DNA from: Acanthochlamys bracteata
Lineage: Eukaryota > Streptophyta > Magnoliopsida > Pandanales > Velloziaceae
Reading direction: 5' to 3'
DNA length: 64,000 nucleotides
NCBI GenBank assembly: GCA_019914995.1
Contig: CM034131.1
Coordinates: forward strand, 3,380,501-3,444,500
In this document: positions 11,362-22,174 of the stretch, one piece after another
How positions within the stretch are numbered: the stretch's first letter is position 1
How the letters are laid out: every line of letters starts with the position of its first letter
Program-made: the position numbers and the translations under genes
The notes under the pieces: generated by a model
The model's input: only the letters and a program-made list of their open reading frames with translations
Databases searched by the model: none
What the model was told of the DNA's origin: nothing

Positions 11362-11495
11362 ATAATGTGTTGTGAATATTGAGCTAGGTTGAGCTATGTT
11401 TGCTCTAAAATGTGTTGTCAACACTGAGTTAAGTTCGTTCTATAATGTGTTGTGAAAATTGAGCTATATGAGCTCAAAAATGTATTGCAAAAACT
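11362..11495. repeat. Short imperfect tandem repeat inside the MULE
   Basis: Four diverged units begin ATAATGTGTTGTGAA or similar, spaced about 35-45 bases apart, most followed by TTGAGCT-like sequence. A related pattern with AATGTGTT and AGAGCATT occurs inside the right repeat at about 19,850-19,920. Confidence 0.55.
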
Positions 11496-11524
11496 ATCGG
11501 ATGTAATCTTTAGATTTTGAATGA

Positions 11525-11760
11525 AATGTGAATGGCTTTGTTTTTCATATTTTACTATTTATTTTACTGTTTAATTCACTATTTTTTATTTTTTTTACCG
11601 TTTTTTCGTATTTTACTTTCTTTTGCACTGTTTTTACTTAATTTTTCACTTTTTTTTTATTTAACGATTTTTTCAATATTTTTTCTTATTTTAATTTTTT
11701 CACTATTTTACTAATTTTTATCACTATTTTTTAAATACTCTTTTATTATTTCTTGCAAGC
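11525..11760. repeat. T-rich low-complexity stretch
   Basis: The stretch is dominated by TTTTACTATTTATTTTAC-like sequence. It lies inside the MULE and no gene is seen. Confidence 0.7.
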
Positions 11761-11784
11761 ACTTTAAAATTCATAAGATGGGAT

Positions 11785-12063
11785 GTGTACAACATAAGAA
11801 GTTTGAATATAACACCCAAAACTTTCTCGAAAAGTACCAAAATAATAATACAACTAGTTGATAGTACATATGAATGTCATAGCTATTCCAAATTAATAAC
11901 TAACTCTTCATTAGCACTGTCTTCATCTTCACTTGTGTTTTTGTCTACATTGTCTTTATCGGAAACTATCAAATAAGAACGTATATACAAATGTCAATTT
12001 CAAATTTTTTTTCTAACAAAAGTTAGTATATAGGAATCAAAATTAAACAAAATACTATACTTA
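11785..12063 (-). pseudogene. 3' end of the MULE transposase, cut off by the gypsy insertion
   Basis: On the minus strand an acidic stretch (TSEDEDSANEE) is similar to the matching part of the remnant at 4,460-4,520. In the uninterrupted MULE this would join the transposase part that resumes at 17,495. It is a decayed C-terminal or 3' untranslated segment. Confidence 0.4.
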
Positions 12064-12621
12064 TGATGCAAGTGATAGAGAGGGGGAGAGAATAAGCTTA
12101 GAGCCACTGGAGGTAAGTGATAGAGAGGGGGAGAGAATAAGCTTAGAGCCACTGGAGGTCATTGGAGAACAGCAGGAGGCCAGAAGGGAGCTGAAGCGCT
12201 TCAGGAGAAAAGTGGCACCAAAGTGCCAAAAGTGTCTGGGGTGTAATGTCTAATGCACTCGGGTAAAATGCCTAAGCAAAAGATGAGTTGTGCTCGGGTA
12301 CTTTTCAAATGGTGGGCTTGGCGCCAAACATTTGTGTAGACAGAATTTGAATGTGCTCGGACACTTTGTGGCACCGAGTACCCAAGGTGCCAAAACAGTG
12401 GTTGAGTCCATAGTTGTCAATTAGGATGAGGAGTCTACTAAGGACTATTGTATGGAAGAATTAGAACAACAAAGGAATTCCAACTTAAGTATAATTTTCT
12501 AGTTATAAATAAAGGAAAACCTCAAAGAAAGGTATGCAAGTTTAATCAATAAAATAAGTTTTAGTCCTTAGTTAACTACCTAATTTGTGTGTGAGCTTTC
12601 GTTTACACCCAAGGTGTATCA
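12064..12621 (+). repeat. 5' LTR of the gypsy element
   Basis: It runs from TGATG to ATCA just before the primer site. Its first ~300 bases match the 3' LTR. A 45-bp segment near the start (12,073-12,117) is directly repeated at 12,118-12,162, and the 3' LTR has only one copy. Confidence 0.75.
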
Positions 12622-12624
12622 ACG

Positions 12625-12636
12625 TGGTACCAGAGC
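12625..12636 (+). promoter_or_regulatory. Primer binding site, initiator tRNA-Met type
   Basis: TGGTACCAGAGC differs at one base from TGGTATCAGAGC, the standard plant site complementary to the 3' end of initiator tRNA-Met. It lies three bases after the LTR. Confidence 0.8.
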
Positions 12637-12702
12637 AGGTCCATAGGGAAGCGCCGATCAACCACCCCCGACTCTCCAAAAACACCTGAAGCTACCATAA
12701 CC

Positions 12703-14392
12703 ATGGCAGCTGAAAGTTCCTTACAGTCGCCCACTTCTCCATCATCCAACAAATCCGTTCAAAACAACAACGATTCTAGCTTCCGTGAAGAGATGTGCCG
12801 ATGTCAAGTAATATTGCAAAGCTGATTGAACAAGTTGCATTGGCTGTCCTAGCAATGAATAAAAGCTTGATTCAAGGCCAAGCAAACCAAGAGCAACTTG
12901 ATAAATTGGTTAACCGAGTACCCACAGTTGCAAAAGGAAGTTTGAGTGCTAAGTCTAAGCTTAAACACAACTCTCCATCACAAAATACCCCAACACTCCA
13001 GCAAAATCGACACTCAAATCCAAAGAAGGTCTGGCCCCAAATAGTCCAGCAACAAGCAGCTTCAAATTCAGCAGAAACACCATGGCAGACCACTTAGTTT
13101 CAGCACTATAAAGGGCATCAAGGAGCTGAATTTTCCAATCCATCAAGGGCTTATCATGAAGAACATGGAATCAACCCTATAAGGATAGGCACAAGCTTCC
13201 TTACTTTGATGGGAACGAGCCACATGAGTGGCATTATTTCGCCGAAAATTTTTTAAAAATTTATCACAGACCTTTATGGGAACGCATGAACATAGTTGTG
13301 ATGTACTTCTAAGGAGAGGCCAATCGATGGTACCAGAGTTTCGAGCGTGATAAACCTCAGCACAATTGGGAGGAGGTGTGCGATGCCTTAATAGCAAGGT
13401 TCGGCCCTAGTGCTTTTAGTAATCCTAATTATTCCTTACGACAATTGAATCAGACAGGATCTATTGGGGAATACCATGCCGCTTTTAAAGATTTGCGAAT
13501 TCGGTTACCCTCTACGAATGACAAGGATTTGATCAGAAGATTCTGTGGGGGTCTAACAATAGAACTTGCTATGGATGTCATGGCTGCATAGCCCAATGAC
13601 CTCCAAACTACATATATGTTGGCCAAATTATTTGAGCACAAGTCATCTACAAAGCAGCAAACACAACGTATGGGCAAGAACCTACTTGGACGATCTACAA
13701 ATACCAACTTCGGATACTTTAAGACTGCCAACCAACAGCAAGAGAATTCTTCTCAGATTAGCACACAACTTTCTAGACCAAGGACAACCAGTCTCTCTGT
13801 AGCTAAAATTAATTCAAGGGGTGCAAGAGGCCTATGCTTCTACTGCGACGACAAATATGAGAGGGGCCACAAATGTGTGACTAAACTATATGCCATCTCT
13901 ATTCAAGATATAGAAGACAATGATAATGAATCAGTAGAAGAAGGAGAGCTGGTTGAGGATGCAACTCTATCCCTTAGTGCCAAGAATGGGATGGTTGGCC
14001 CTCAAACTCTCCGCGTAGTGGGAAGAATCAAAAGGCAAGAAGTATTCATACTCATCGATTCCAGGAGTACCCATAATTTCATATCGGATCGACTAGTTAA
14101 GCACTTAAGGCTGGCTTCTGTCGCTGTCCGACCTCTCAAGGTAGAATTAGCCGACGGAAGACCTCATTCAATCGAAGTCCTTCATAAGAAATTTCCTCTA
14201 ACAGTTCAAGGAATAGAGCTGATAGTGGATGTTTATCCTTTTCCTTTGGGAGGCATGGATCTAGTTCTTAGAATTCAATGGCTCGAAAGTTTGGGAGTTG
14301 TTATGATAGATTGGCGCCGCTTCGAGATGAGATTCGCTGTGCAAGGACAAGACATTGTATTGCAAGGAGTTAGAGGAGGAAGAGTCTCCTAG
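12703..14392 (+). pseudogene. Gypsy gag and protease region, broken
   Basis: The likely gag start is the ATG at 12,703 (MAAESSLQSPTSPS). The frame shifts by 12,795 and again near 13,100-13,230. The retrotransposon gag core reads NRWYQSFERDKPQHNWEEVC and LRQLNQTGSIGEYHAAFKDL. A TAG near 13,589 replaces an expected Gln. A CCHC knuckle (CFYCDDKYERGHKC) lies near 13,836. The retroviral-type protease follows with LIDSRSTHNFIS near 14,055. The catalytic motif is normally D-S-G, so the Gly is lost here. The frame ends at 14,392. All enzymes of this element must be inactive. Confidence 0.8.
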
Positions 14393-17132
14393 TTAACCAG
14401 TCTAGGTCCAAAGACTACATTGTGCTCTTTACATTTGATGGCTATTGAACATAATGAAGGGGGAAAAGTAGGAACTTTGCTGCCAACTTAGCTACAGAGG
14501 TTAGTAGATCAATATGCCATGGTGTTCAAGCCCCTAAAAAGGTTGCCTCCAAGAAGATCTCATGATCACGGTATTCCACTTCTGCCAGGGGCAGCGCCGG
14601 CCAATGTTAGGCCTTATCGGTAGCCATATATGCAGAAAATAAAAATCCATAGGGCAGTTACTGAAATGCTGTCCCAGGGGATCATTCGACCCAATTGCTC
14701 GGCATTTTTCTCTCCCGTGTTGCTTGTCAAGATGAAAGACATGTCTTGGAGATTTTGTGTTGATTACAGAGCGCTTAATGAAATAACGGTTAAGGACAAG
14801 TTTTCGATCCCCATTATTGATGAGCTATTGGACGAGCTCCATGGGACGCAATATTTTTCGAATTTAGATTTGAAAATCAAGTTATCATCAGAGAGGAGGA
14901 CATGCATAAGACCGCATTTCAACACACGACAGCCACTATGACTTCTAAGTGATGCCATTCAGTCTGACAAATGCCCTCTCCACTTTTCAATCATTATGAA
15001 TGATATCTTTCGCCCTTACCTTAGAGACTTCGTGCTCGTTTTCTTCGATGATATACTAGTTTATAGTAAGACTTCGGAAGAGCATATGGAGCACTTAGCT
15101 AGGTTATTCAGCCTGTTACAAAAGGAGGAGCTGTGTGCCAACTTCACTAAGTGCCGCTTTCGATGCAAGGAATTAGAGTACCTTGGACTTATAGTATCTT
15201 CACAAGGAGTTGCAGCGGACCCGAACAAAGTTCAAGCCATGACTGACTGGCCTACTCCTACTACTACCAAGGAGCTCAGAGGATTCCTAGGCCTAACCAG
15301 ATATTATCGAAGATATATCCGGTATGATCGCTCACTAGCCTCACCCCTAACAGCATTGCTCAAAAAGGATGCCTTTACATGGACTTTTGAAGCAGAACGA
15401 GCCTTCTAGCTACTTAAAATAATGACTAACACACCTATATTAGCTTCTCCTAATTTTCAAAGTCCATTTATAGTAGAGTCAAATGCATCAAGTAAGGGAC
15501 TTGGGACGGTTTTGACTCAACAAAACAGACCAATAACAGCAAAGCACTTTCTCAATTTGCCATGGCAAAATCAACCTATGAGAAGGAGTTGATGGCATTG
15601 GTCCTTACGGTTCAGAAATGGACGCCTTATCTATTGGGACAACGCTTTATTACAACAACAGAACACCTGAGCCTAAAGTATTTGCTTAAGCAACAATTAT
15701 CCACACCTGATCAAAATAAATGACTAGTCAAGTTGCTGGATTTCGATTACTAGATTATGTATAGGTCTGGATCACAAAACGTGATGGCGGATGCACTATC
15801 TAGATAGCCAGCAGCCTCCTTAGCTGCCTTTACATCCTTATAACTCTCTTTGTAGGATGACTTCGGAAAGGCCCAAGAGGTAGATTCCTCTCTAGCCTAG
15901 TTGAGGCAGCAAGCTACTACTGAACCCCAACCAAATTTACGGCTATCCAATGCCATTCTCATTTGTAATCAACGCATACGTGTACCTGTGGATCCTTCAT
16001 TACGCATTTAATTGTTATACGAGGCACATAATTTCGCAAGTGGAGGACATGGGGAAGAATTCCGCACTTATAAGCGGCTAGCTCATCAGTTTCAATGGTC
16101 GAGCATGTCTAGGGACGTACGCCTCTATGTGGCTGCTTGCGCCACTTGTGCTTCTGCCAAGGCTGAAAGTTTGCGTCCGGCGGGGTTATTACAGCCACTT
16201 CCCATACCTGAGACAGTTTGGACCGACATCGCCATGGATTTCATAGAAGGATTGGCTAAATCTAGAGGTACGGACGCAATCTTAGTAGTTATGGATCGCC
16301 TTTCCAAATACGTATATTTCATAGCCTTGAAACACCCTTACACTGCATCCGAAATTGCAAACATCTTCGCCAAAGAGGTGGTTAGACTTCATGGTTGCCC
16401 AGCAACCATTGTCTCAGACAAAGACCCAATCTTCCTTAGCTCGTTCTAGAAAGAACTCCATCGTGTTCAAGACACTTCTTTACATATGAATACGGCCTAC
16501 CACCCACAAACTGATGGACAGTCGAGATAGTTAACAGAGAGTTAGAGGCCTACCTGAGATGCTTCATTGGAGACCAACCTCGCAAATGGGTCTAATGGCT
16601 ACACTGGGCCGAGTACTCCTACAACACCAGTACACACTCTGCCACAAAAACTACTCCCATTGAAGTAGTATGTGGCCGCCCACCTCCCCCCTTGATTGCA
16701 TTTCCTTAAGGAAGCTCTCGATATGAAGGGTTGGGATTGCAGTTTCGTGAACGAGATTCCATTATCTGAGAGCTAAAGGTTCATCTTGCTAGAGCTCAAA
16801 ACCAGATGAAACAGTTAGCCGGCAGACATCAAAGAGAAATTATTACAATCCAGGGGATAAGGTATTCCTGAAGCTTCGTCCACATCACCAATCCTTAGTA
16901 GCTATTCGAAGGGATCATAAGCTTCGTTTTCAATACTATGGCTCTTTTACAGTGGAGAAAACCATTAGCTCTGTTGCATACCAGTTAGCTCTTCCCTAAA
17001 CGGCAAAAATACATCTAGTTTTTCATGTTTCGCAGTTGAAGGATGCGAGTCGCATACCGACTTGAGCCATTATGGAGGAACTCACCGACAATCTTCTTCC
17101 CTTCACCGGCCTCGAGAACGATGCCGAACTTC
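14393..17132 (+). pseudogene. Gypsy RT, RNase H and integrase, broken
   Basis: RT pieces include SWRFCVDYRALNEITVKDKF (14,748 on) and, after a frameshift, the catalytic box VFFDDILVYSK (near 15,040) and ELRGFLGLTRYYRRYIR. RNase H (15,410-15,800) is broken by several stops. The integrase has the zinc-binding part (YVAACATCASAK near 16,125) and the core (WTDIAMDFIEGL near 16,219, IVSDKDPIFLSSF at 16,411). A TAG at 16,447-16,449 interrupts the core before its catalytic Glu. The last coding part before the polypurine tract reads VFHVSQLKDAS. I see no chromodomain. Confidence 0.85.
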
Positions 17133-17145
17133 AAGGGGTGGGGAA
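17133..17145 (+). promoter_or_regulatory. Polypurine tract of the gypsy element
   Basis: AAGGGGTGGGGAA lies immediately before the 3' LTR, the standard place for the plus-strand primer. Confidence 0.7.
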
Positions 17146-17494
17146 TGATGTAAGTGATAGAGAGAGGGAGAGAAGAAGCTTGAGCCACTGGAGGTCATTG
17201 GAGAACAGTAGGAGGCTAGAAGGGAGCAGAGGCGCTCTAGGAGAAGAGTGGTACAAAGTGTCAGAAGTGTCTCGGGTGCAATGTCTAATGCACCCGGATA
17301 AAATGCCTAAGCACAAGACAAGTTGTGCTCGGGCACTTTTCAAATGTTGGGTTGGTGCCAAACATTTGTTTAGGCACAATTTGGATGTGCTCGGGCACTT
17401 AGTGGCACCGAGTGCCCAAGGTGCCAAAACAGAGGTTGAGTCCATAGTTGTCTTGTTCTTTTTATTTGGATTTTCGAGATTTTTTTTTTTGTCA
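17146..17494 (+). repeat. 3' LTR of the gypsy element, shortened
   Basis: The first ~310 bases match the 5' LTR. After CCATAGTTGTC the two copies diverge, and this copy ends with a T-rich stretch and GTCA. It lacks about 165 bases compared with the 5' LTR, and the tail is replaced by unrelated sequence. Confidence 0.65.
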
Positions 17495-19640
17495 TACTTA
17501 ACACTATGCTGATTACAATTGTTTTGGCTCTTGCAGTAGCTTTTTCCAATCTACCTTTAATTCTCGTACTACTCTTGTAAGCATTTCCTTCTTTTTTTCT
17601 TACATTTGTTTGTGGAATATTTGATGTAAAAGTAAAACTTGAGAGGCATCAATCGGGATTGGTAAATTCTCATTGATAGTAGCTGAATCTTGAACTAAAA
17701 TCTTATCCTAATTGTCAGCTTCTTTAGTCCCTTGAGCCGCTGTGATAGTTCTTGTGATGCTTTTAACATTAAATGACATCCCTCATCAGTTTCAGCAGTT
17801 CCATAAACCAATTGAATATAAATCATCTATAGTTGAGTACTTCTGAATAACTCAGACTTTTCATGCCCACTTACTAGTGCATCATCATATTTGGCTCTGT
17901 AGTTATTAGCTCTTTTATCCACCTTTTAAGAACAAAATAATCTGATAGCTTTATATCACGATTTTGAAATACTTTATAAAGTGCCCACAAGGAATTCTCA
18001 AAAATTAAAAAAATTTGCATTCATAATTATCTTTATTTGTTGCTAAATTGAATTTTACTTTCCACATCCGATGATCAGCTTCTATTCAAGACTTATAAAT
18101 GTAAGTTGTAGAATCATCACTACTTCTTTCATCATCATGCAAAACATATTTAACTTGAGTTTTTTTAAATTCTTTTTTGAACCTATCATATACATTCCTA
18201 CTATACACTTTTGCTGCACTTTTCAAAAAAAATTCACTGTTATCGACAATGCGACATGAGTGTTCACTAGTATAGTCTTCTTTTTTTTCTCTTTCAATAA
18301 ATTGACTCAAACACATATAATTCTTCAATACAAATTCTCGAAGAGTTGTTGTTGGTTTGGAAAAATCCTTATAGATAGCATTCATACTTTCGACCCGTTT
18401 AGTAGTGTTCATACCAGCGTAGAAAGTAGTTAAATAATAAACTGGTGCCTATTTGTCTCGAACCTCATCTTCTTTAGCCATTCATTCTTCCGTAATTCAT
18501 ATGCCGATATCAATTCCTTTCACCTATTTTTAAAAGTGTTAGGAATATAAGTTTTCCGAATACACGACTTGATATCTTTCTTAAATTTAGATTTCTTATA
18601 ATAAATGTGTGAAAATTTTTCGGCAAACTTTTTCATTATATGCACAAACAAAATCTATATCGTGTATATAGAAATACCTTTGCAATTGTTGCGGTCATAG
18701 CTCTATCTTGATCTGTCATAAATGATGATGGAGAACGATCGTCGAAAGCCGCAAGCCATGTCTTAAAAAGCCACTGAAATGACTCTTCTGTCTTATTCAA
18801 AAGTAGTGCACAACCAAATAGGATTGACTGCATATGATAGTTGATTTCAGTGAATGGAGCAAATGGCATGTTATATACATTTTACGGTAGGTGGTGTCAA
18901 AAAAATTACGTCACCAAAATATTGGTACTGAGTACGTGACCTACGATCTACCCAAAAAAATTTATTGCCCTTATTTCATTGTTAATCTGTATTGCATAAA
19001 AAAGTTCAGGTTTTCTATACTCTCTTCTTAAAGAAATTCAACACAGCAATAACATCGCCACTAACAAGTTTTTTTCATTTTTTCGAACGACACAAATGAT
19101 TCCAACAATCTGTTTTATCAAAATCATTTTGCGGTCCATGAAGTAGATCTAAAATTTTACTTACGAGTAAGCCTTCATCTCGAAATGAGTTAATCAAACT
19201 CTTAATTGCAATATGTAAGTTTCTACAAACAAGCATACACATTTTTTTGCCAGACTGATTAGATCGTGATTGTGATCATATTTAAAACCAATCACTTTTT
19301 ATAATCCAATAACTTCTTTTTGTAATTTTATTGCTGCAACATATATGCATTTTATTGTACTTGTATTTTTCCTCTTCTTTGCTTCTTTTCGGATGCCTCA
19401 TCTGTCCTTTATGGTTGAGGGCCTCTATAATTACCGTAGCAATCACAATCATTACACAAACACTTACTTCAACTGAATTAAAAATTCTTTTATGAGTACT
19501 CCGAGTGACAGCAGTAAATCCTGATATTTTTTCACAATTTATGTAAAGTTATTTTGCAGCTTCGAGGTAATCAAAAGTCATTCTCAAATATAGTATTTGA
19601 AGAGAAGAAGAAATAGTTATGAACTCATGCGCCATGACGA
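17495..19640 (-). pseudogene. FAR1/FHY3-like MULE transposase, broken
   Basis: Read on the minus strand, the N-terminal part (about 19,450-19,060) keeps pieces of a FAR1-type DNA-binding region. The MULE catalytic core at 18,869-18,636 reads MPFAPFTEINYHMQSILFGC, then WLFKTWLAAF and FMTDQDRAMTATIAKVF, which is close to plant FAR1-related proteins and holds the expected TDQD motif. The next piece (18,412-18,086) reads NTTKRVESMNAIYKDF, the usual position after the core. Further down (about 18,020-17,910) YECKFF, GIPCGHFIKYF and DYFVLKRW suggest the SWIM zinc finger. Stops and frameshifts separate the parts, so no active enzyme is made. FAR1-family transcription factors derive from such transposases. 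The location between matching terminal repeats makes this one a transposon gene. Confidence 0.8.
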
Positions 19641-20244
19641 ATTTTATGCCTCAAGAGGAAGAGTAGATGAATTAATTTTTTGAGAACAGAAAACAAAAAA
19701 TAGAGAAAGAACACGTTAAACAGAGAAGAATACGCTGAACTCTAGCCCGCTCACTGCCTCTCCTGCCAAATGAGAAAAGCATTTAACAGTAGAAATGATA
19801 AAATTGCCCTCGGTAAGTGTATTATAATTACTTTGTTTGCTTTGTGTTCAAAGAGCATTCATAATGTGTTAACAGAGCATTTACAACATTTCAATGTGTT
19901 TACAGAGCATTCGCAAAGAAAAGCTAACTCAACGTGTTCTTAACATTCATTCCTGACATTAAGAACAAATATTTCACAACATAACAAAAATAAATTGGTA
20001 ACAAGAATTCATTCAAAATCCGAAAATTACATACATAAGTTTCATAATATGTTATTATATTCACTGTGGCGGTATTACAATCATAATATGTTATTACATT
20101 CCTCATTGTTGGCATTCATTGACACAAAAAAAAAATACAAAAACCCAACAAATTCTAAACGAAGAAGGGAGCAAATTGAACGTCATAGAGCAAGCTTAAC
20201 TAGCAGCTTCACCGTCTCTTCTTACTTCAATCACATACTGTACC

Positions 20245-21147
20245 TAAAATAAAAATAGTATTCAAAATAAAAATTAAAAATTGCAATCACCGTCTCTGCA
20301 CAGCATACCATACCTGCTACAGCGAGCAACATCTCCAACTCCAGCAATAAGCTCGAAAAAAAAACTGTTAAAAATTTTAAAACTGTTAGAATGTTAAAAA
20401 TGATAATGCTGTAACAAAAATCTGTCGAAAACTATAAATGAAATTCGATTTCTGGCTACATACCGGCTCTAGTAGCGACGAATGATGGCAGATGAACAGT
20501 TACGAATCAAGAAATTGAACGCGTTAAAAGTTATAGAATAAGGAGGTAAGTAGAAATTAGCGGTTTGTTTGTCCTACTTACGGTCGTCGGTCAACAACGA
20601 ATGAATTAGAAATAACGACGACGAACGCAAACATTGAAAGATCTAGACATCATATAAGAAGGAGGAGAAGCGAAATTAAGGGTATGCCTATCCTAATTTC
20701 TATCGTCGGCCGACGATCCGACACGCAGGCCGAGCGAACGAAATGCTGAATTGAAGCGGATGTTCTGAAGTTTTTCTAGGGATTGAACAAGGAGAAGGAT
20801 GATGAGAAACAAACCTGCTCATGGGGAAGCAATCAACGCGGCTAAGGATGATGAAGAAAAGAACCTGATTGTACCCATGAGCACTCAACGCGGCTAAGGA
20901 TGATGAAGAAACAAACCTGCTCATGGGGGAGCAATCGGCGCGGCTGAGAGAAATCCGCGAGGGGGAGCAGCGAACGCAGCGAAGATGAGAAAAAGAAAAC
21001 CAAAAGGAGAATGGAGATGGAGACGACGTGTGAGAAGAGAAAAACACAGGTGAAGTGACAACACTGCCCTCCCGTAAAAGGAAATGGGTATGCTCGTGCA
21101 TGGACCGTTGGTGTGCGCAGGAAGGGAGTGTGTGCGCATCCCCTCTC
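20245..21147 (-). repeat. Right terminal inverted repeat of the MULE
   Basis: It mirrors the left repeat at 10,523-11,225. It is about 200 bases longer because of a purine-rich region (20,760-21,060) that includes a triplicated block. Reading frames on the minus strand here are repeat sequence, not genes. Confidence 0.8.
20797..20947. repeat. Three tandem ~50-bp units in the right MULE repeat
   Basis: Units at 20,797-20,845, 20,846-20,897 and 20,898-20,947 each begin GGATGATGA and end CGCGGCT(A/G)A. The left repeat lacks this array. Confidence 0.8.
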
Positions 21148-21221
21148 ATATATATATATATATATATAGTTATTATTATATATTAAGTATGTAAAAAATA
21201 TAGTTAATATTTTATTAGTAT

Positions 21222-21565
21222 CTTGAACCATTTCCATCTTGCATCAGTAGAGTCCTCACGTACAAGTTCGGATTTTTTGAGTAAAATATGAGGTAATCTT
21301 AAAACAGCACGTAAGCACGTAATACGGTAGTAAAATTTCTACTAGTTGTCTCTCCACTCATCACAAATTCTCTTTTATTCACTCTTCTTTTGACATGATG
21401 TGCACAACTGTAAAGAAACATGAAAACTATCCCTTCTATTCTCATACTTCTGGATCCACTCAACTTACCCTCAATTTGTGATAGATTACGTAATTTATAT
21501 AAATACGCTATGTCATCCGTCTGTTCTCTATGCATGTCAAATCAGTAGCAAATACTATCGTTATT
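21222..21565 (-). pseudogene. Harbinger transposase exon 1, N-terminal part
   Basis: The frame at 21,535-21,299 contains IVFMFLYSCAHHVKRRVNKR followed by SGETTSRNFTTVLRA, a hallmark of the N-terminal part of plant PIF/Harbinger transposases. After a shift it continues with KKSELVREDSTDARWKWFK and ends at 21,222. In the family this point is followed by NCLGALDGTHI, which appears at 10,467 on the other side of the MULE. The donor dinucleotide GT is now AT. A frameshift near 21,530 leads to weaker N-terminal similarity up to about 21,565. It forms one broken gene with 9,620-10,467. Confidence 0.8.
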
Positions 21566-22171
21566 ATATTAAGCTGTCTAATTTAAGTCTATTATATGTT
21601 CCTAAATTTGAAATATTGTCTCTCATATTACTTAATTATCATGAGAAACTGATGATGTCCTATAGCTATTGTCATTTTTATTAAATTAAAAAGTTTTAGA
21701 TAAAGGACAATAAGTTGAACCAATATTGAAAGATGCTATTTTGGTACTCCGTCCATCTAGTTCTATTAGAAACATAAACATAATTTAATTACAAGATCAA
21801 ATTTAGTTATAAAAGCAAATAAAATGCGAAAAATGCGAAACACATAAGAAAATAAAAGAAAGTAAAAAAATCAAATCTAACCTAGTTGCCTGGAGAAAGA
21901 AGAAGATCCGCAGCCAAAAAAGAGATCGGTGGCGGTGTAGATCTGTAGCGAAAGAAAGGAGCGATAGCTATGAAAAAAAAGAGTGTTTAAAAAAAAAGAG
22001 AATGAAAAAAAATATTTTAAATATTAAAAAGATAATCTTATAGACAAGATAAATAAAAATCTGAATTATCACCTTTGTTTATTGTTGGAGTTCAGATTAT
22101 TTTTATACAACGAGTGAGAATAGAATTTTCACGTGTTAAATCTGTCAGAATAATCCGAACTAAACGGCTTC
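21566..22171. other. 5' region of the Harbinger element, noncoding
   Basis: About 600 bases between transposase exon 1 and the right end. No reading frame I can assign. The right terminal repeat occupies about 22,147-22,171. Confidence 0.5.
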
Positions 22172-22174
22172 TTA

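Larger units (their letters stand above)
12064..17494 (+). mobile_element. Decayed Ty3/gypsy retrotransposon nested in the MULE
   Basis: The element runs 5' LTR (12,064-12,621), primer site (12,625-12,636), gag, protease, RT, RNase H, integrase, polypurine tract (17,133-17,145) and a shortened 3' LTR (17,146-17,494). The gene order with integrase last places it in Ty3/gypsy. The bases TACTTA precede the left LTR (12,058-12,063) and follow the right LTR (17,495-17,500), a likely target duplication. Every coding part has stops or frameshifts. No chromodomain is visible after the integrase. Confidence 0.85.
10523..21147 (-). mobile_element. MULE with long terminal inverted repeats and a FAR1-like transposase
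   Basis: The left end GGGAGGGGATGCGCGCACAC and the right end, read on the minus strand, GAGAGGGGATGCGCACACAC are near-identical. The similarity runs inward for about 0.7 kb on the left and 0.9 kb on the right. Flanks are ATACATATA (10,514-10,522) and ATATATATA (21,148-21,156), an 8-of-9 match of the size Mutator-like elements produce, though the sequence is AT-rich and so weaker evidence. The interior holds a minus-strand FAR1/FHY3-type transposase relic and a nested gypsy element. Removing 10,523-21,147 leaves a short intron between Harbinger transposase exons 1 and 2. Confidence 0.8.
7214..22171 (-). mobile_element. PIF/Harbinger element, split by a nested MULE
   Basis: The left end begins GGGAGCCGTTTGGTTC just after TTA (7,211-7,213). 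The right end, read on the minus strand, begins GAAGCCGTTTAGTTC and is followed outside by TTA (22,172-22,174). Three-base TTA/TAA duplications and this type of terminus are typical of PIF/Harbinger. Inside, on the minus strand, are a transposase in pieces (21,565-21,222, 10,467 to about 10,243, about 10,157-9,620) and a Myb/SANT-like second protein (9,561-8,477). Without the 10.6-kb MULE the element would be about 4.3 kb, a usual size. Both genes are broken, so the element is not autonomous. Confidence 0.7.

Noticed and set aside
17072..17512. 146-codon plus-strand frame spanning the 3' LTR
   Set aside because: It begins in the end of pol and reads through the polypurine tract and LTR, so it is not a gene.
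20700..21237. Overlapping minus-strand frames of 72-149 codons
   Set aside because: They lie within the MULE terminal repeat and the triplicated block, with no protein family match.
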